Below, piece after piece: positions 32,556-40,170 of a stretch of DNA of 57,330 nt. Where the stretch lies: contig JAEZWQ010000057.1 in the NCBI GenBank assembly GCA_023420085.1, forward strand, positions 1 to 57,330, in the 5' to 3' direction. The position numbers and the translations under genes were made by a program. This DNA is from Bacillota bacterium (GTDB lineage: Bacteria > Bacillota > Clostridia > Lachnospirales > Lachnospiraceae). The notes under the pieces are model-generated. The model ran no database searches and was not told the DNA's origin. It saw nothing but the letters and a program-made list of their open reading frames with translations. Each line of letters starts with the position of its first letter. Position 1 is the stretch's first letter.

Positions 32556-33590
32556 GTGGCAGAACAAAATAAGGAAATTGTAGTAATCAATGAAGATACG
32601 ATCAAGAATAAGATTTACCATATAAGAAATCAAAAGGTTATGCTCGATTTTGAACTTGCTGAAATCTATGGATATTCTACAAAAAGATTTAATGAACAAG
32701 TTAAAAGAAATAATGAAAAATTTGATGATGATTTTATGTTCCAATTAACTGATGAAGAAGTATCTGAACTTTCAAGGTCGCAAAATGCGACCTTGAACAA
32801 AGGAACAGGTAGAGGAAGCAATATAAAGTACAATCCATACGCCTTTACAGAGCAAGGGATTTATATGCTTATGACTGTATTAAGGGGAGAACTTGCAGTT
32901 AGACAGAGCAAGGCTTTAATACGAATGTTTAAGCAGATGAAAGACTTTATTATCGAAAATCAAGATTTTATAAGCTCAAAGGAATTAGTACAAATTGCTA
33001 TTCAAACCAACCAAAATACAAATGATATAAAGCAAAATTCAAAGGAAATATTAGAACTAAATAGCAAGATGGACACCTTAGCAACAAAAGAAGATTTGAA
33101 AAAGGTTATGGATAATTTCATAGACCCTGAAACATACAAACACTTTCTTTTGATGAATGGAGATAAGATAGAGGCTGATGTAGCCTATACAAAAATATAT
33201 AAATCAGCAAAGAAAAATATTTATGTTATAGATAACTATATAGGGCTTAAAACACTTGAACTTTTAAGAGCGGCAAGAGATAAGACTGAAATCATCGTAT
33301 TTAGTGATAATGTTAAAAACAAGGATATGCTTACAAAAAATATCTTAGATGATTTTAGAAAAGACTATCCTAATTTAGACCTAAAGCTGAAGATAGCAGG
33401 TAAAAAGTATCACGATAGATATATTGCCATAGACTATGGAACAGAAAATGAAGCCTTTTATCTTTGTGGAGCATCGTCAAAGGATGCAGGAAATAAAATA
33501 TCAAGTATTACCAAGATAGAAGAATCATCTAAAGATTTGTATCATACAATGTTTGGCAGAATGTTAAACAACAAAGACTTAAAAATTTAA
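32556..33590 (+). CDS. ORF6N-domain protein with a C-terminal PLD-like domain
   Basis: The product is 344 residues. The N-terminal ORF6N domain (about 8-125: IYHIRNQKVMLDFELAEIYG, NPYAFTEQGIYMLMTVLRGE) is known from phage and mobile-element anti-repressor-like proteins. A coiled-coil linker follows (about 130-190). The C-terminal ~150 residues (YVIDNYIGLKTLELL, KIAGKKYHDRYIAIDYG with H286-D287-R288, LCGASSKDAGNK) match the one-motif phospholipase D-like fold often fused to sensor or DNA-binding domains. The start is GTG 32556, 8 bases after ggagg; the dead paralogue at 45861-46845 aligns from the same point. An extended -10 (tggtataat, 32431-32439) precedes it. A role in host or phage regulation or defence is inferred, not shown. 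Confidence 0.75.
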   Translation: MAEQNKEIVVINEDTIKNKIYHIRNQKVMLDFELAEIYGYSTKRFNEQVKRNNEKFDDDFMFQLTDEEVSELSRSQNATLNKGTGRGSNIKYNPYAFTEQGIYMLMTVLRGELAVRQSKALIRMFKQMKDFIIENQDFISSKELVQIAIQTNQNTNDIKQNSKEILELNSKMDTLATKEDLKKVMDNFIDPETYKHFLLMNGDKIEADVAYTKIYKSAKKNIYVIDNYIGLKTLELLRAARDKTEIIVFSDNVKNKDMLTKNILDDFRKDYPNLDLKLKIAGKKYHDRYIAIDYGTENEAFYLCGASSKDAGNKISSITKIEESSKDLYHTMFGRMLNNKDLKI

Positions 33591-33621
33591 TATGTAATTG
33601 TAAAAAATCATAACGATATTC

Positions 33622-33654
33622 AAGACGGTAGAAGTAAAATCTATCGTCTTTTTT
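33622..33654 (+). terminator. Terminator of the ORF6N-PLD gene
   Basis: Stem aagacggtaga (33622-33632) / tctatcgtctt (33640-33650) with one G-U pair, then tttttt. Confidence 0.85.
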
Positions 33655-33676
33655 GATTGAAGAAAGGTAGGAATAA

Positions 33677-33712
33677 ATGGCAGAAAACAGAAGATATTAT
33701 TGGTTAATATAA
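33677..33712 (+). pseudogene. Start of a phage replisome-organizer gene, cut after 11 codons
   Basis: After a ribosome site (aaaggtagg) the ATG at 33677 reads MAENRRYYWLI and stops. MAENxRYYWLKL is the characteristic beginning of phage replisome-organizer N-terminal domain proteins on ICEs and phages. Only this stub survives next to the relaxase tail and the ORF6N gene. Confidence 0.6.
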
Positions 33713-33935
33713 CTTTTATATGTGTATGCTTTCATCTGATATGCCCACCCTATATCATCAAGTAAGCATTATACATTACCATCTGTAGTTTTAACTTTTA
33801 TCTCATAATATTTAAATCAGTTGTGTAAGTATTATATTTTGATGTGGTATAATTGTATCAAATATTCTACTAATTCTTCTATGCATAAATATCAATATAA
33901 AAATATATATTTTTGATCATATAAATATATACACT

Positions 33936-34084
33936 TCACTTATCCTCAGTGTAGTAATCCTTTAGTTTATATGATTTATCATTGATTTGTGCTACATGGG
34001 AATGATGTAATGTTTGATATACTATTGCATTTGATAATACCGGATGCTTAAATATATCATCAATGATTAAAAGTTGATATTAGT
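33936..34084 (-). pseudogene. C-terminal remnant of an IstB-like (IS21) ATPase
   Basis: The minus-strand frame reads YQLLIIDDIFKHP, then VLSNAIVYQTLHHSHVAQIN, then DKSYKLKDYYTEDK and a stop. LLIIDD resembles a Walker B strand, and LHHSHV.QI..KSY.LK resembles the end of IS21 helper proteins (LLHHAHVI.I.G.SYRLK). The segment between the two parts is missing. Identification is by pattern and modest. Confidence 0.45.
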
Positions 34085-34162
34085 TTTCTATATTAATTTT
34101 TTTTTGATTGCGCTATTAATCTGTGACATTTTATAATAATCTTAAACTTATACAAAATTATA

Positions 34163-34190
34163 TTGTAGAAAATAGGATAAATAGTATAAT
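34163..34190 (+). promoter_or_regulatory. Promoter of the dlt operon
   Basis: TTGTAG (34163-34168), 16 bases, TATAAT (34185-34190), 25 bases before the dltA start. The ribosome site is gtgagg. Confidence 0.6.
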
Positions 34191-34214
34191 ATACGATATA
34201 AAAGTGAGGTAGAT

Positions 34215-35720
34215 ATGAAATTTTTAGATAGATTAGAACAATATAAAACATTTGATTATCCAGCAATGATAAATAAAGATAAGATTATCACATATAATCA
34301 GTTATGGACAGAATCAGATAAATTGGCATTATACTTAAAGAAAGAATTTGGAGAAGATAAAACACCTATTGTAGTCTATGGACATAAAAATCCAATGATG
34401 CTAGTAGCTTTTATAGCTTGTGTTAAATCAGGACATGCTTATGTACCTATAGATATTTCTGTGCCTATGAATAGAATAGAGGGAATTATTGATTCGGTAA
34501 AGCCACCAATAATTATTACTACGGAAGAAGTTATTAAATATAAGGATTATCGTTGCCTAGATATTATAAATGAGGAATATAAAGTTGAAGAAAATATATC
34601 AATAACTGTTGATGATTATGTAAAAACATATGATACATACTATATTATTTTTACATCTGGCAGTACAGGGTTACCTAAGGGCGTTAAAATTACATATGAT
34701 TGTCTTAATAATTTCATTGAATGGGCATTAACGTTAGGTAAACAACCAAAAGATAAAAAGGTATTTATTAATCAAGCACCATTCTCATTCGATTTATCAG
34801 TAATGGATTTATATATGTCTTTGGCTAGTGGATCAACTTTATTTGCATTAGATAAAGATACCCAAATGAACTATAAAAAACTATTTGAACAATTAAATAA
34901 GTCATTAGCTAATGTTTGGGTTTCAACACCATCATTTGCTGACCTATGTTTAGCAGATGAGTCTTTTAATGAAAGGCTTTTACCAAACTTAGAATTATTT
35001 TTATTTTGTGGAGAAACATTAACAAATAAGACTGCATTAAATCTTTTAAATCGTTTTCCAAAAGCGCAAGTATATAATACATATGGACCGACTGAAAGTA
35101 CAGTAGCAGTTACTGAAATAGATGTTAATAATGAAGTATTAGAGAAATATAATCCTCTACCAGTTGGAAAAGTAAAGCCAGGATCAATGATAAAAATTAT
35201 GGAAGGGGAAAAGGAACTACCTCTAGGAGAAAGTGGAGAGATAGTAATTGTTGGAAACACTGTTAGTGCAGGTTATTTCAATAACGATAGTGAAAGTAGT
35301 TTACGCTTCTTTGATTATATAGATAATGATGGGAGTAAAAAACCAGCATATCGTACAGGTGATAAAGGCTATTTTATAGAGGACAAACTATTCTATTGTG
35401 GAAGAATAGACTTACAGATAAAATTGCATGGATATAGAATAGAAATTGAAGATATTGAGAAAAATTTAATGAAGGTTGATGGGATAGAGAAGGCAGTAGT
35501 AATCCCTATATATAAAGATGAAAAAGTGAAGTATCTAAAAGCTTATTGCATCTATGCTTATCCAATAGAAAATACACTTGAAACACAGAAAAAAATAAAA
35601 GATGAGATGCTTAAATTTGTACCTGAATATATGTTGCCTAAGAAGATAAAGTTTGTAGATAATATACCTATGACGGCAAATGGAAAAGTAAATAGAAAAT
35701 TAATTCAGGAGATTGAATGA
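34215..35720 (+). CDS. dltA: D-alanine--D-alanyl carrier protein ligase
   Basis: This 501-residue adenylating enzyme activates D-alanine with ATP and loads it on the phosphopantetheine arm of DltC, the first step of teichoic-acid D-alanylation. The ANL-family motifs are present: the P-loop-like FTSGSTGLPKGVKIT (about 146-160), YNTYGPTESTVAVTEI (about 290), YRTGDKGY (about 378) and the C-terminal catalytic lysine in MTANGKVNRK. Length is normal for DltA. It overlaps dltB by 4 bases (ATGA). The operon lies directly beside the mobile-DNA graveyard but is itself intact and chromosomal in composition. Confidence 0.92.
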   Translation: MKFLDRLEQYKTFDYPAMINKDKIITYNQLWTESDKLALYLKKEFGEDKTPIVVYGHKNPMMLVAFIACVKSGHAYVPIDISVPMNRIEGIIDSVKPPIIITTEEVIKYKDYRCLDIINEEYKVEENISITVDDYVKTYDTYYIIFTSGSTGLPKGVKITYDCLNNFIEWALTLGKQPKDKKVFINQAPFSFDLSVMDLYMSLASGSTLFALDKDTQMNYKKLFEQLNKSLANVWVSTPSFADLCLADESFNERLLPNLELFLFCGETLTNKTALNLLNRFPKAQVYNTYGPTESTVAVTEIDVNNEVLEKYNPLPVGKVKPGSMIKIMEGEKELPLGESGEIVIVGNTVSAGYFNNDSESSLRFFDYIDNDGSKKPAYRTGDKGYFIEDKLFYCGRIDLQIKLHGYRIEIEDIEKNLMKVDGIEKAVVIPIYKDEKVKYLKAYCIYAYPIENTLETQKKIKDEMLKFVPEYMLPKKIKFVDNIPMTANGKVNRKLIQEIE

Positions 35721-36892
35721 TGTCATTTTATAATGGGATAATATTTTTCATAATATTAATACTGGGGCTAATTCCTGCGATAATAATTGGAATCAGAGAA
35801 AAAAGTTTAAAGGTATATATATCTATTTTTTCTTTAATAATGATATATTTAGTTTATCGAGAAAATAAAATAGAATTGCTATATCTTATAATTTATATTT
35901 TGTTACAGTGGAATATAATAATGCTTTATCAATGGTCGTTGAGAGTTTATGGGCAATCTAAAAAAATATTTTATTGTGCGATTATAGCATCTCTTTTACC
36001 ACTTATTATTTCTAAGGTAGGTGGATTGATTGGGAGTCATATATTTAGTTTTCTAGGAATCTCATATATAACATTTAAAATATTACAAATTATTATAGAA
36101 AGCTATGATGGTATTATAGTAAAAAGTCATATTGTACCAACATTAAACTTTTTATTATTTTTTCCAAGTATAAGTTCAGGACCAATTGATAGAAGCAAAA
36201 GATTTGAAGAAGATTTTTCTAGTATAAGGAGTAAAACTGAATACCTTGGTTTACTGCAGGAAGGAATATGGAAAATATTGCTTGGCTGTATGTATAAATT
36301 TGTGCTTTCAGATTTACTATATAAGCTATTGATACTTATAGACGATAAGAATAAGATATTATATATGATACTATATGCATATGTATATGGTGCGTATATG
36401 TTTTTTGATTTTGCCGGCTATAGTTTAATGGCGGTTGGGACTGGGTATTGCTTAGGTGTAAAAATTCCAGATAATTTTAACAAACCATTCATAAGTAAGG
36501 ATATTAAAGAATTTTGGAATAGATGGCATATTACATTATCTCATTGGTTTAGAGATTTTATATTTTCTAGATTTATGGTAAGTGTAATTAGAAATAAAAG
36601 ATTTAAAAAGAGAATAAATGCTGCATCTGCAGGGTATATTATAAATATGTTTATTATGGGAGTGTGGCATGGTCTATCCGTTAGTTATATCATATATGGA
36701 TTATATCATGGAATTTTATTGGCAATAACTGAAAGGACCCAAAAGGCAAAATTATACAAACAACTTAAGAACAAATTATGGTTTAAACTTTTATCTTGGT
36801 TTATAACATTAAATCTAGTGATGTTTGGCTTTTTTATTTTTTCGGGACAATTTACAAGAATGATAAAATTAGCACTGGAATTAATACATTAA
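35717..36892 (+). CDS. dltB: D-alanyl transfer protein, MBOAT family
   Basis: This 391-residue membrane-bound O-acyltransferase moves D-alanine from DltC across or at the membrane. It has about 11-12 hydrophobic segments. The MBOAT core shows NFNKPFISKDIKEFWNRWHI, then TLSHWFRDFIF, and the catalytic histidine in MGVWHGLSVSYIIYGLYHG. Its first ATG overlaps the dltA stop; a second ATG at 35720 is an equally plausible start, with aggag upstream. It is followed by dltC after 14 bases. Typical length for DltB is about 390-415. Confidence 0.92.
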   Translation: MMSFYNGIIFFIILILGLIPAIIIGIREKSLKVYISIFSLIMIYLVYRENKIELLYLIIYILLQWNIIMLYQWSLRVYGQSKKIFYCAIIASLLPLIISKVGGLIGSHIFSFLGISYITFKILQIIIESYDGIIVKSHIVPTLNFLLFFPSISSGPIDRSKRFEEDFSSIRSKTEYLGLLQEGIWKILLGCMYKFVLSDLLYKLLILIDDKNKILYMILYAYVYGAYMFFDFAGYSLMAVGTGYCLGVKIPDNFNKPFISKDIKEFWNRWHITLSHWFRDFIFSRFMVSVIRNKRFKKRINAASAGYIINMFIMGVWHGLSVSYIIYGLYHGILLAITERTQKAKLYKQLKNKLWFKLLSWFITLNLVMFGFFIFSGQFTRMIKLALELIH

Positions 36893-36906
36893 TTTGAGGA
36901 GGTAAT

Positions 36907-37143
36907 ATGGAAGAGAAATTATTAAATATTTTAGAAGATATTTGTGATGATGAAGCTGTTAGAGATGATTTAGATATGGATTTATTTGAAGAAGGGCTAC
37001 TAGATTCGCTTGCTATTGTAGAATTATTAGTAGCTATTGAGGATGAATTTGGCGTAAAAATATCTCCGACAGAGTATGAAAAAGAAGAATTATCAACTGT
37101 TCATAAGATAGAGAAAATATTGTCTGACAAGGGTATAGCTTAA
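36907..37143 (+). CDS. dltC: D-alanyl carrier protein
   Basis: This 78-residue acyl-carrier-like protein carries D-alanine on a 4'-phosphopantetheine attached to S34 in the motif GLLDSLAIVELL. Acidic residues dominate, as expected for carriers. The ribosome site is gaggagg at 36897-36903. The stop is one base before the dltD start, indicating tight coupling in the operon. Confidence 0.93.
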   Translation: MEEKLLNILEDICDDEAVRDDLDMDLFEEGLLDSLAIVELLVAIEDEFGVKISPTEYEKEELSTVHKIEKILSDKGIA

Positions 37144-37144
37144 T

Positions 37145-38287
37145 ATGAAAAAGTTAAGAGCGATCATTGTTGGATTTATCTTAGCACTTTTAGTTATAAT
37201 TGGTTTTAATCTATATCTAAATTTTCAGATTAAATCTCATAAGGAAGCATTTAGAAATAGTAGAGATCATCAGAGATTCTGGAGTAGTGAGGCTCAAAAA
37301 TTTGTAATGGATGAGAATACCCTTCCAATTTTTGGATCATCAGAATTAATGCCAGTATTAGATTATAAAGAAAGAGTATGTAATTTTTTAAATTCAGATG
37401 ACATGAACGTGCTTACAATTGGAGAGGGGAATTTTCAATCATTAAGTCATGCTATGACATTGGGTGCTATTTCTGATGCTATATATTCTAAAAAGGTTGC
37501 TTTATTTTTATCACCTCAATGGTTTACTTCTTCTGGTGCTACAACTGGATTTTTTCCTTCAAAATTCGGAGAAGATACATTGTTGACTTTCTTAGACAAT
37601 AATAATATCAGTAAGAAGAATAAAGAGTATGTATTGAATAGAACTATTGATTTACTTTCTGAAAGCCCTACTCAGAGGGCGAGGGTTTTAAAATATAAAT
37701 CCGGATATGAAAATGAGTCTATACTTAACGGTATTTATACTAGTGTAATGAGAAATTTTTGGAAATTTAGACAAAAATATCAGGCATATATTAATATAAA
37801 AGATTTAAATGAAAAAGTTCCAAAAGTAGATCTTAAAAATATGGATTATTCTAAAATGCTTCAATTAGCAGAGGAGCAAGGTGAAAAGGCTTCTACTAAT
37901 AATGATTTGGGAATATATAATGAATATTGGGATACCTATGTGAAGTCTGTATATGAAAAAGGGGAAGTTAAAGAAAAGCAACAAGTATTTACTGATTCGC
38001 CAGAATATGAAGATTTAAGATGCTTTTTAGATATTGCTAAGGAATTAGGCATTAAGGTACTTATGGTAAATATACCGGTTAACGAAAAATGGTATACTTT
38101 CCAAGGTATGCTATGTGATGAATATTACAAAAAAATTGTTAATATCTCTAAGGATTATGATAATGTTGTGCTAATAGATATGTCTGAATATGGAAAAGAA
38201 AAATACTTTCATAAAGATATTATGCATCTTGGATGGAAAGGATGGACTAGGATAAATGAAGCACTATATAAAGAATTTAAAAAATAA
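37145..38287 (+). CDS. dltD: DltD, D-alanyl-lipoteichoic acid biosynthesis protein
   Basis: This 380-residue membrane-anchored, extracytoplasmic SGNH-like acyltransferase/thioesterase acts in the last steps of teichoic-acid D-alanylation. An N-terminal membrane anchor (about 5-28) is followed by the catalytic serine in PIFGSSELMPV (about 60-70) and the catalytic Asp/His pair in the C-terminal DIMHLGWKGW. It follows dltC by one base. Its last 32 bases overlap, in another frame, the start of a small dltX-like gene. Confidence 0.9.
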   Translation: MKKLRAIIVGFILALLVIIGFNLYLNFQIKSHKEAFRNSRDHQRFWSSEAQKFVMDENTLPIFGSSELMPVLDYKERVCNFLNSDDMNVLTIGEGNFQSLSHAMTLGAISDAIYSKKVALFLSPQWFTSSGATTGFFPSKFGEDTLLTFLDNNNISKKNKEYVLNRTIDLLSESPTQRARVLKYKSGYENESILNGIYTSVMRNFWKFRQKYQAYINIKDLNEKVPKVDLKNMDYSKMLQLAEEQGEKASTNNDLGIYNEYWDTYVKSVYEKGEVKEKQQVFTDSPEYEDLRCFLDIAKELGIKVLMVNIPVNEKWYTFQGMLCDEYYKKIVNISKDYDNVVLIDMSEYGKEKYFHKDIMHLGWKGWTRINEALYKEFKK

Positions 38288-38408
38288 TGATAAAGCTAAA
38301 GAATGTGGATATGCATTTGCTACATTTATAATAATTATAACTATTGTGTTATATTTTATAAATGCAAATATATCTAATGCACCAACTTTTATATATAGTC
38401 AATTCTAA
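38256..38408 (+). CDS. dltX: DltX-like small membrane protein, overlapping dltD
   Basis: This 50-residue frame starts at ATG 38256 inside the end of dltD (shifted frame, 32-base overlap) and ends at 38408. Sequence features are a charged N terminus (MKHYIKNLKNNDKAKE), one membrane helix (FATFIIIITIVLYFI) and the C-terminal NAPTFIYSQF. DltX proteins are about 50 residues with one helix and end in a conserved FIYNEF-like motif that interacts with the Dlt machinery. Length, topology, ending and location all fit. In bacilli and streptococci dltX usually precedes dltA; here it follows dltD. A weak ribosome site (tagga) lies upstream, so coupling to dltD translation is likely. Confidence 0.75.
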   Translation: MKHYIKNLKNNDKAKECGYAFATFIIIITIVLYFINANISNAPTFIYSQF

Positions 38409-38511
38409 TTTATATTATGCAATAAATGAAATGTTATAGTATAGGCTTATCTCTATATATGATATAATAATAATCAGACTTATAGAGTTTATTTAATTTT
38501 GAGAGGTAAAT

Positions 38512-40170
38512 ATGGAAAATTCAAAAAATTTTATAGAACATATAATTGAGGATGATCTAGCAAGTGGAAAGGTAAAAGAGATTATAACTAGATTTCCACC
38601 AGAACCAAATGGATATTTACATATTGGTCATGCCAAATCAATATTATTGAATTATGGATTAGCAAAAAAGTACAATGGTAAATTTAATTTACGTTTTGAT
38701 GATACAAATCCAACAAAAGAAGATATGGAGTTTGTTAATTCTATAACCGAAGATATAAATTGGCTTGGTGCAGATTATGAAGATAGGTGTTTTTATGCCT
38801 CTGATTATTTTGAAAAAATGTATGATGCAGCTATTACTCTTATAAAAAAAGGGAAGGCATATGTATGTGATCTTAGTCCTGATGAAATAAGAGAATATAG
38901 GGGAACGCTTACTGAACCAGGAAAAAATTCTCCATATAGAGAGAGAAGCATTGAAGAAAATTTGCAACTTTTTGAATCAATGAAGGATGGAAAGTTTGAG
39001 GATGGGCAAAGAGTTTTAAGAGCTAAGATTGATATGGCTTCCCCAAACTTAAATATGAGAGATCCTATTTTATATAGAATTGCGAAGGTTACTCATCATA
39101 ATACAGGTGATGAGTGGTGCATATATCCTATGTACGATTTTGCGCACCCACTTGAAGATGCATTTGAAGGGGTAACTCATTCTATTTGTACATTAGAATT
39201 TGAAGATCATAGACCTTTATATGATTGGGTTGTTCAAAATGTAGGATTTGATAATCCTCCTCAACAGATAGAATTTGCAAAACTTTATCTAACGAATGTG
39301 GTCACTGGGAAACGTTATATAAAAAAATTGGTTCAAGATGGAATAGTGGATGGATGGGATGATCCAAGACTTGTAAGTATATCTGCGCTTAGAAGACGTG
39401 GCTATACTCCAGAATCTATAAAACTATTTATCGATCTTGTAGGTGTTTCAAAGGCTAATAGTTCGGTAGACATGGGAATGCTTGAATATGCAGTTAGAGA
39501 AGATTTGAAACTTAAAGCCCCAAGAGTCGCAGCAATTCTTGACCCTATAAAGCTTATAATAGATAATTATCCTGAAGATAAAGAAGAGATACTAGAAGTT
39601 AAAAATAATATGGAGAATGAAGAACTAGGCACTAGAAAAGTTACTTTTTCTAAGGAGCTTTATATTGAAAGAGATGACTTTATGATAGATCCGCCTAAGA
39701 AGTATTTCAGACTTTATCCGGGTAATGAAGTAAGGTTGATGAATGCTTACTTTGTAAAATGTACAGATTATAAAGTTGATGAAAATGGAAATGTTACAGA
39801 AGTGCATTGTACATATGATCCTGAAACAAAGAGTGGTTCAGGTTTTTCTGCAAGGAAAGTAAAGGGGACAATACACTGGGTTAATGCAAGAGATTGCTTT
39901 GAAACGGATGTTCATATCTTTGATAGCCTTATTGATGAAGAGAAGGGCGTTTATAATGAAGATGGAACAATGAATATAAATGAAAATTCTCATAAGATTC
40001 TTAAAAATTGTAAAATGGAAAGAAGCTTAGAAAATGCTAAAATTTACGATAAGTTTCAATTTTTAAGAAATGGATTTTTTAGTGTAGATTCTAAGAACTC
40101 TATTAATAAACCAGTATTTAATAGGATTGTAGAGCTAAAGAGCTCTTTTAAATTACAGAAAAATGAATAG
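38512..40170 (+). CDS. glnS: Glutamine--tRNA ligase
   Basis: This 552-residue class I aminoacyl-tRNA synthetase charges tRNA-Gln directly. The Rossmann domain starts with FPPEPNGYLHIGHAKSI (HIGH at 37-40) and contains RFDDTNPTKE. The KMSKS-equivalent segment reads NVVTGKRYIKKLV, a form I associate with clostridial GlnRS. DDPRLVSISALRRRGYTP and the C-terminal anticodon-binding beta barrels follow. A direct GlnRS in a Gram-positive suggests the GatCAB route is not needed for glutamine here. The gene ends inside the start of the next gene (8-base overlap). No T-box leader is evident in the ~100 bases upstream. Confidence 0.92.
   Translation: MENSKNFIEHIIEDDLASGKVKEIITRFPPEPNGYLHIGHAKSILLNYGLAKKYNGKFNLRFDDTNPTKEDMEFVNSITEDINWLGADYEDRCFYASDYFEKMYDAAITLIKKGKAYVCDLSPDEIREYRGTLTEPGKNSPYRERSIEENLQLFESMKDGKFEDGQRVLRAKIDMASPNLNMRDPILYRIAKVTHHNTGDEWCIYPMYDFAHPLEDAFEGVTHSICTLEFEDHRPLYDWVVQNVGFDNPPQQIEFAKLYLTNVVTGKRYIKKLVQDGIVDGWDDPRLVSISALRRRGYTPESIKLFIDLVGVSKANSSVDMGMLEYAVREDLKLKAPRVAAILDPIKLIIDNYPEDKEEILEVKNNMENEELGTRKVTFSKELYIERDDFMIDPPKKYFRLYPGNEVRLMNAYFVKCTDYKVDENGNVTEVHCTYDPETKSGSGFSARKVKGTIHWVNARDCFETDVHIFDSLIDEEKGVYNEDGTMNINENSHKILKNCKMERSLENAKIYDKFQFLRNGFFSVDSKNSINKPVFNRIVELKSSFKLQKNE

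Larger units (their letters stand above)
33713..34214 (+). other. Non-coding, AT-rich region before dltA with an IstB-like remnant
   Basis: Apart from the minus-strand IstB-like fragment (33936-34084) I see no gene. The right end carries the dlt promoter (34163-34190). The rest is low-complexity AT-rich sequence without clear hairpins. Confidence 0.5.

Noticed and set aside
38409..38511. T-box leader before glnS
   Set aside because: The gap is about 100 bases, AT-rich, and lacks the T-box sequence and a terminator.
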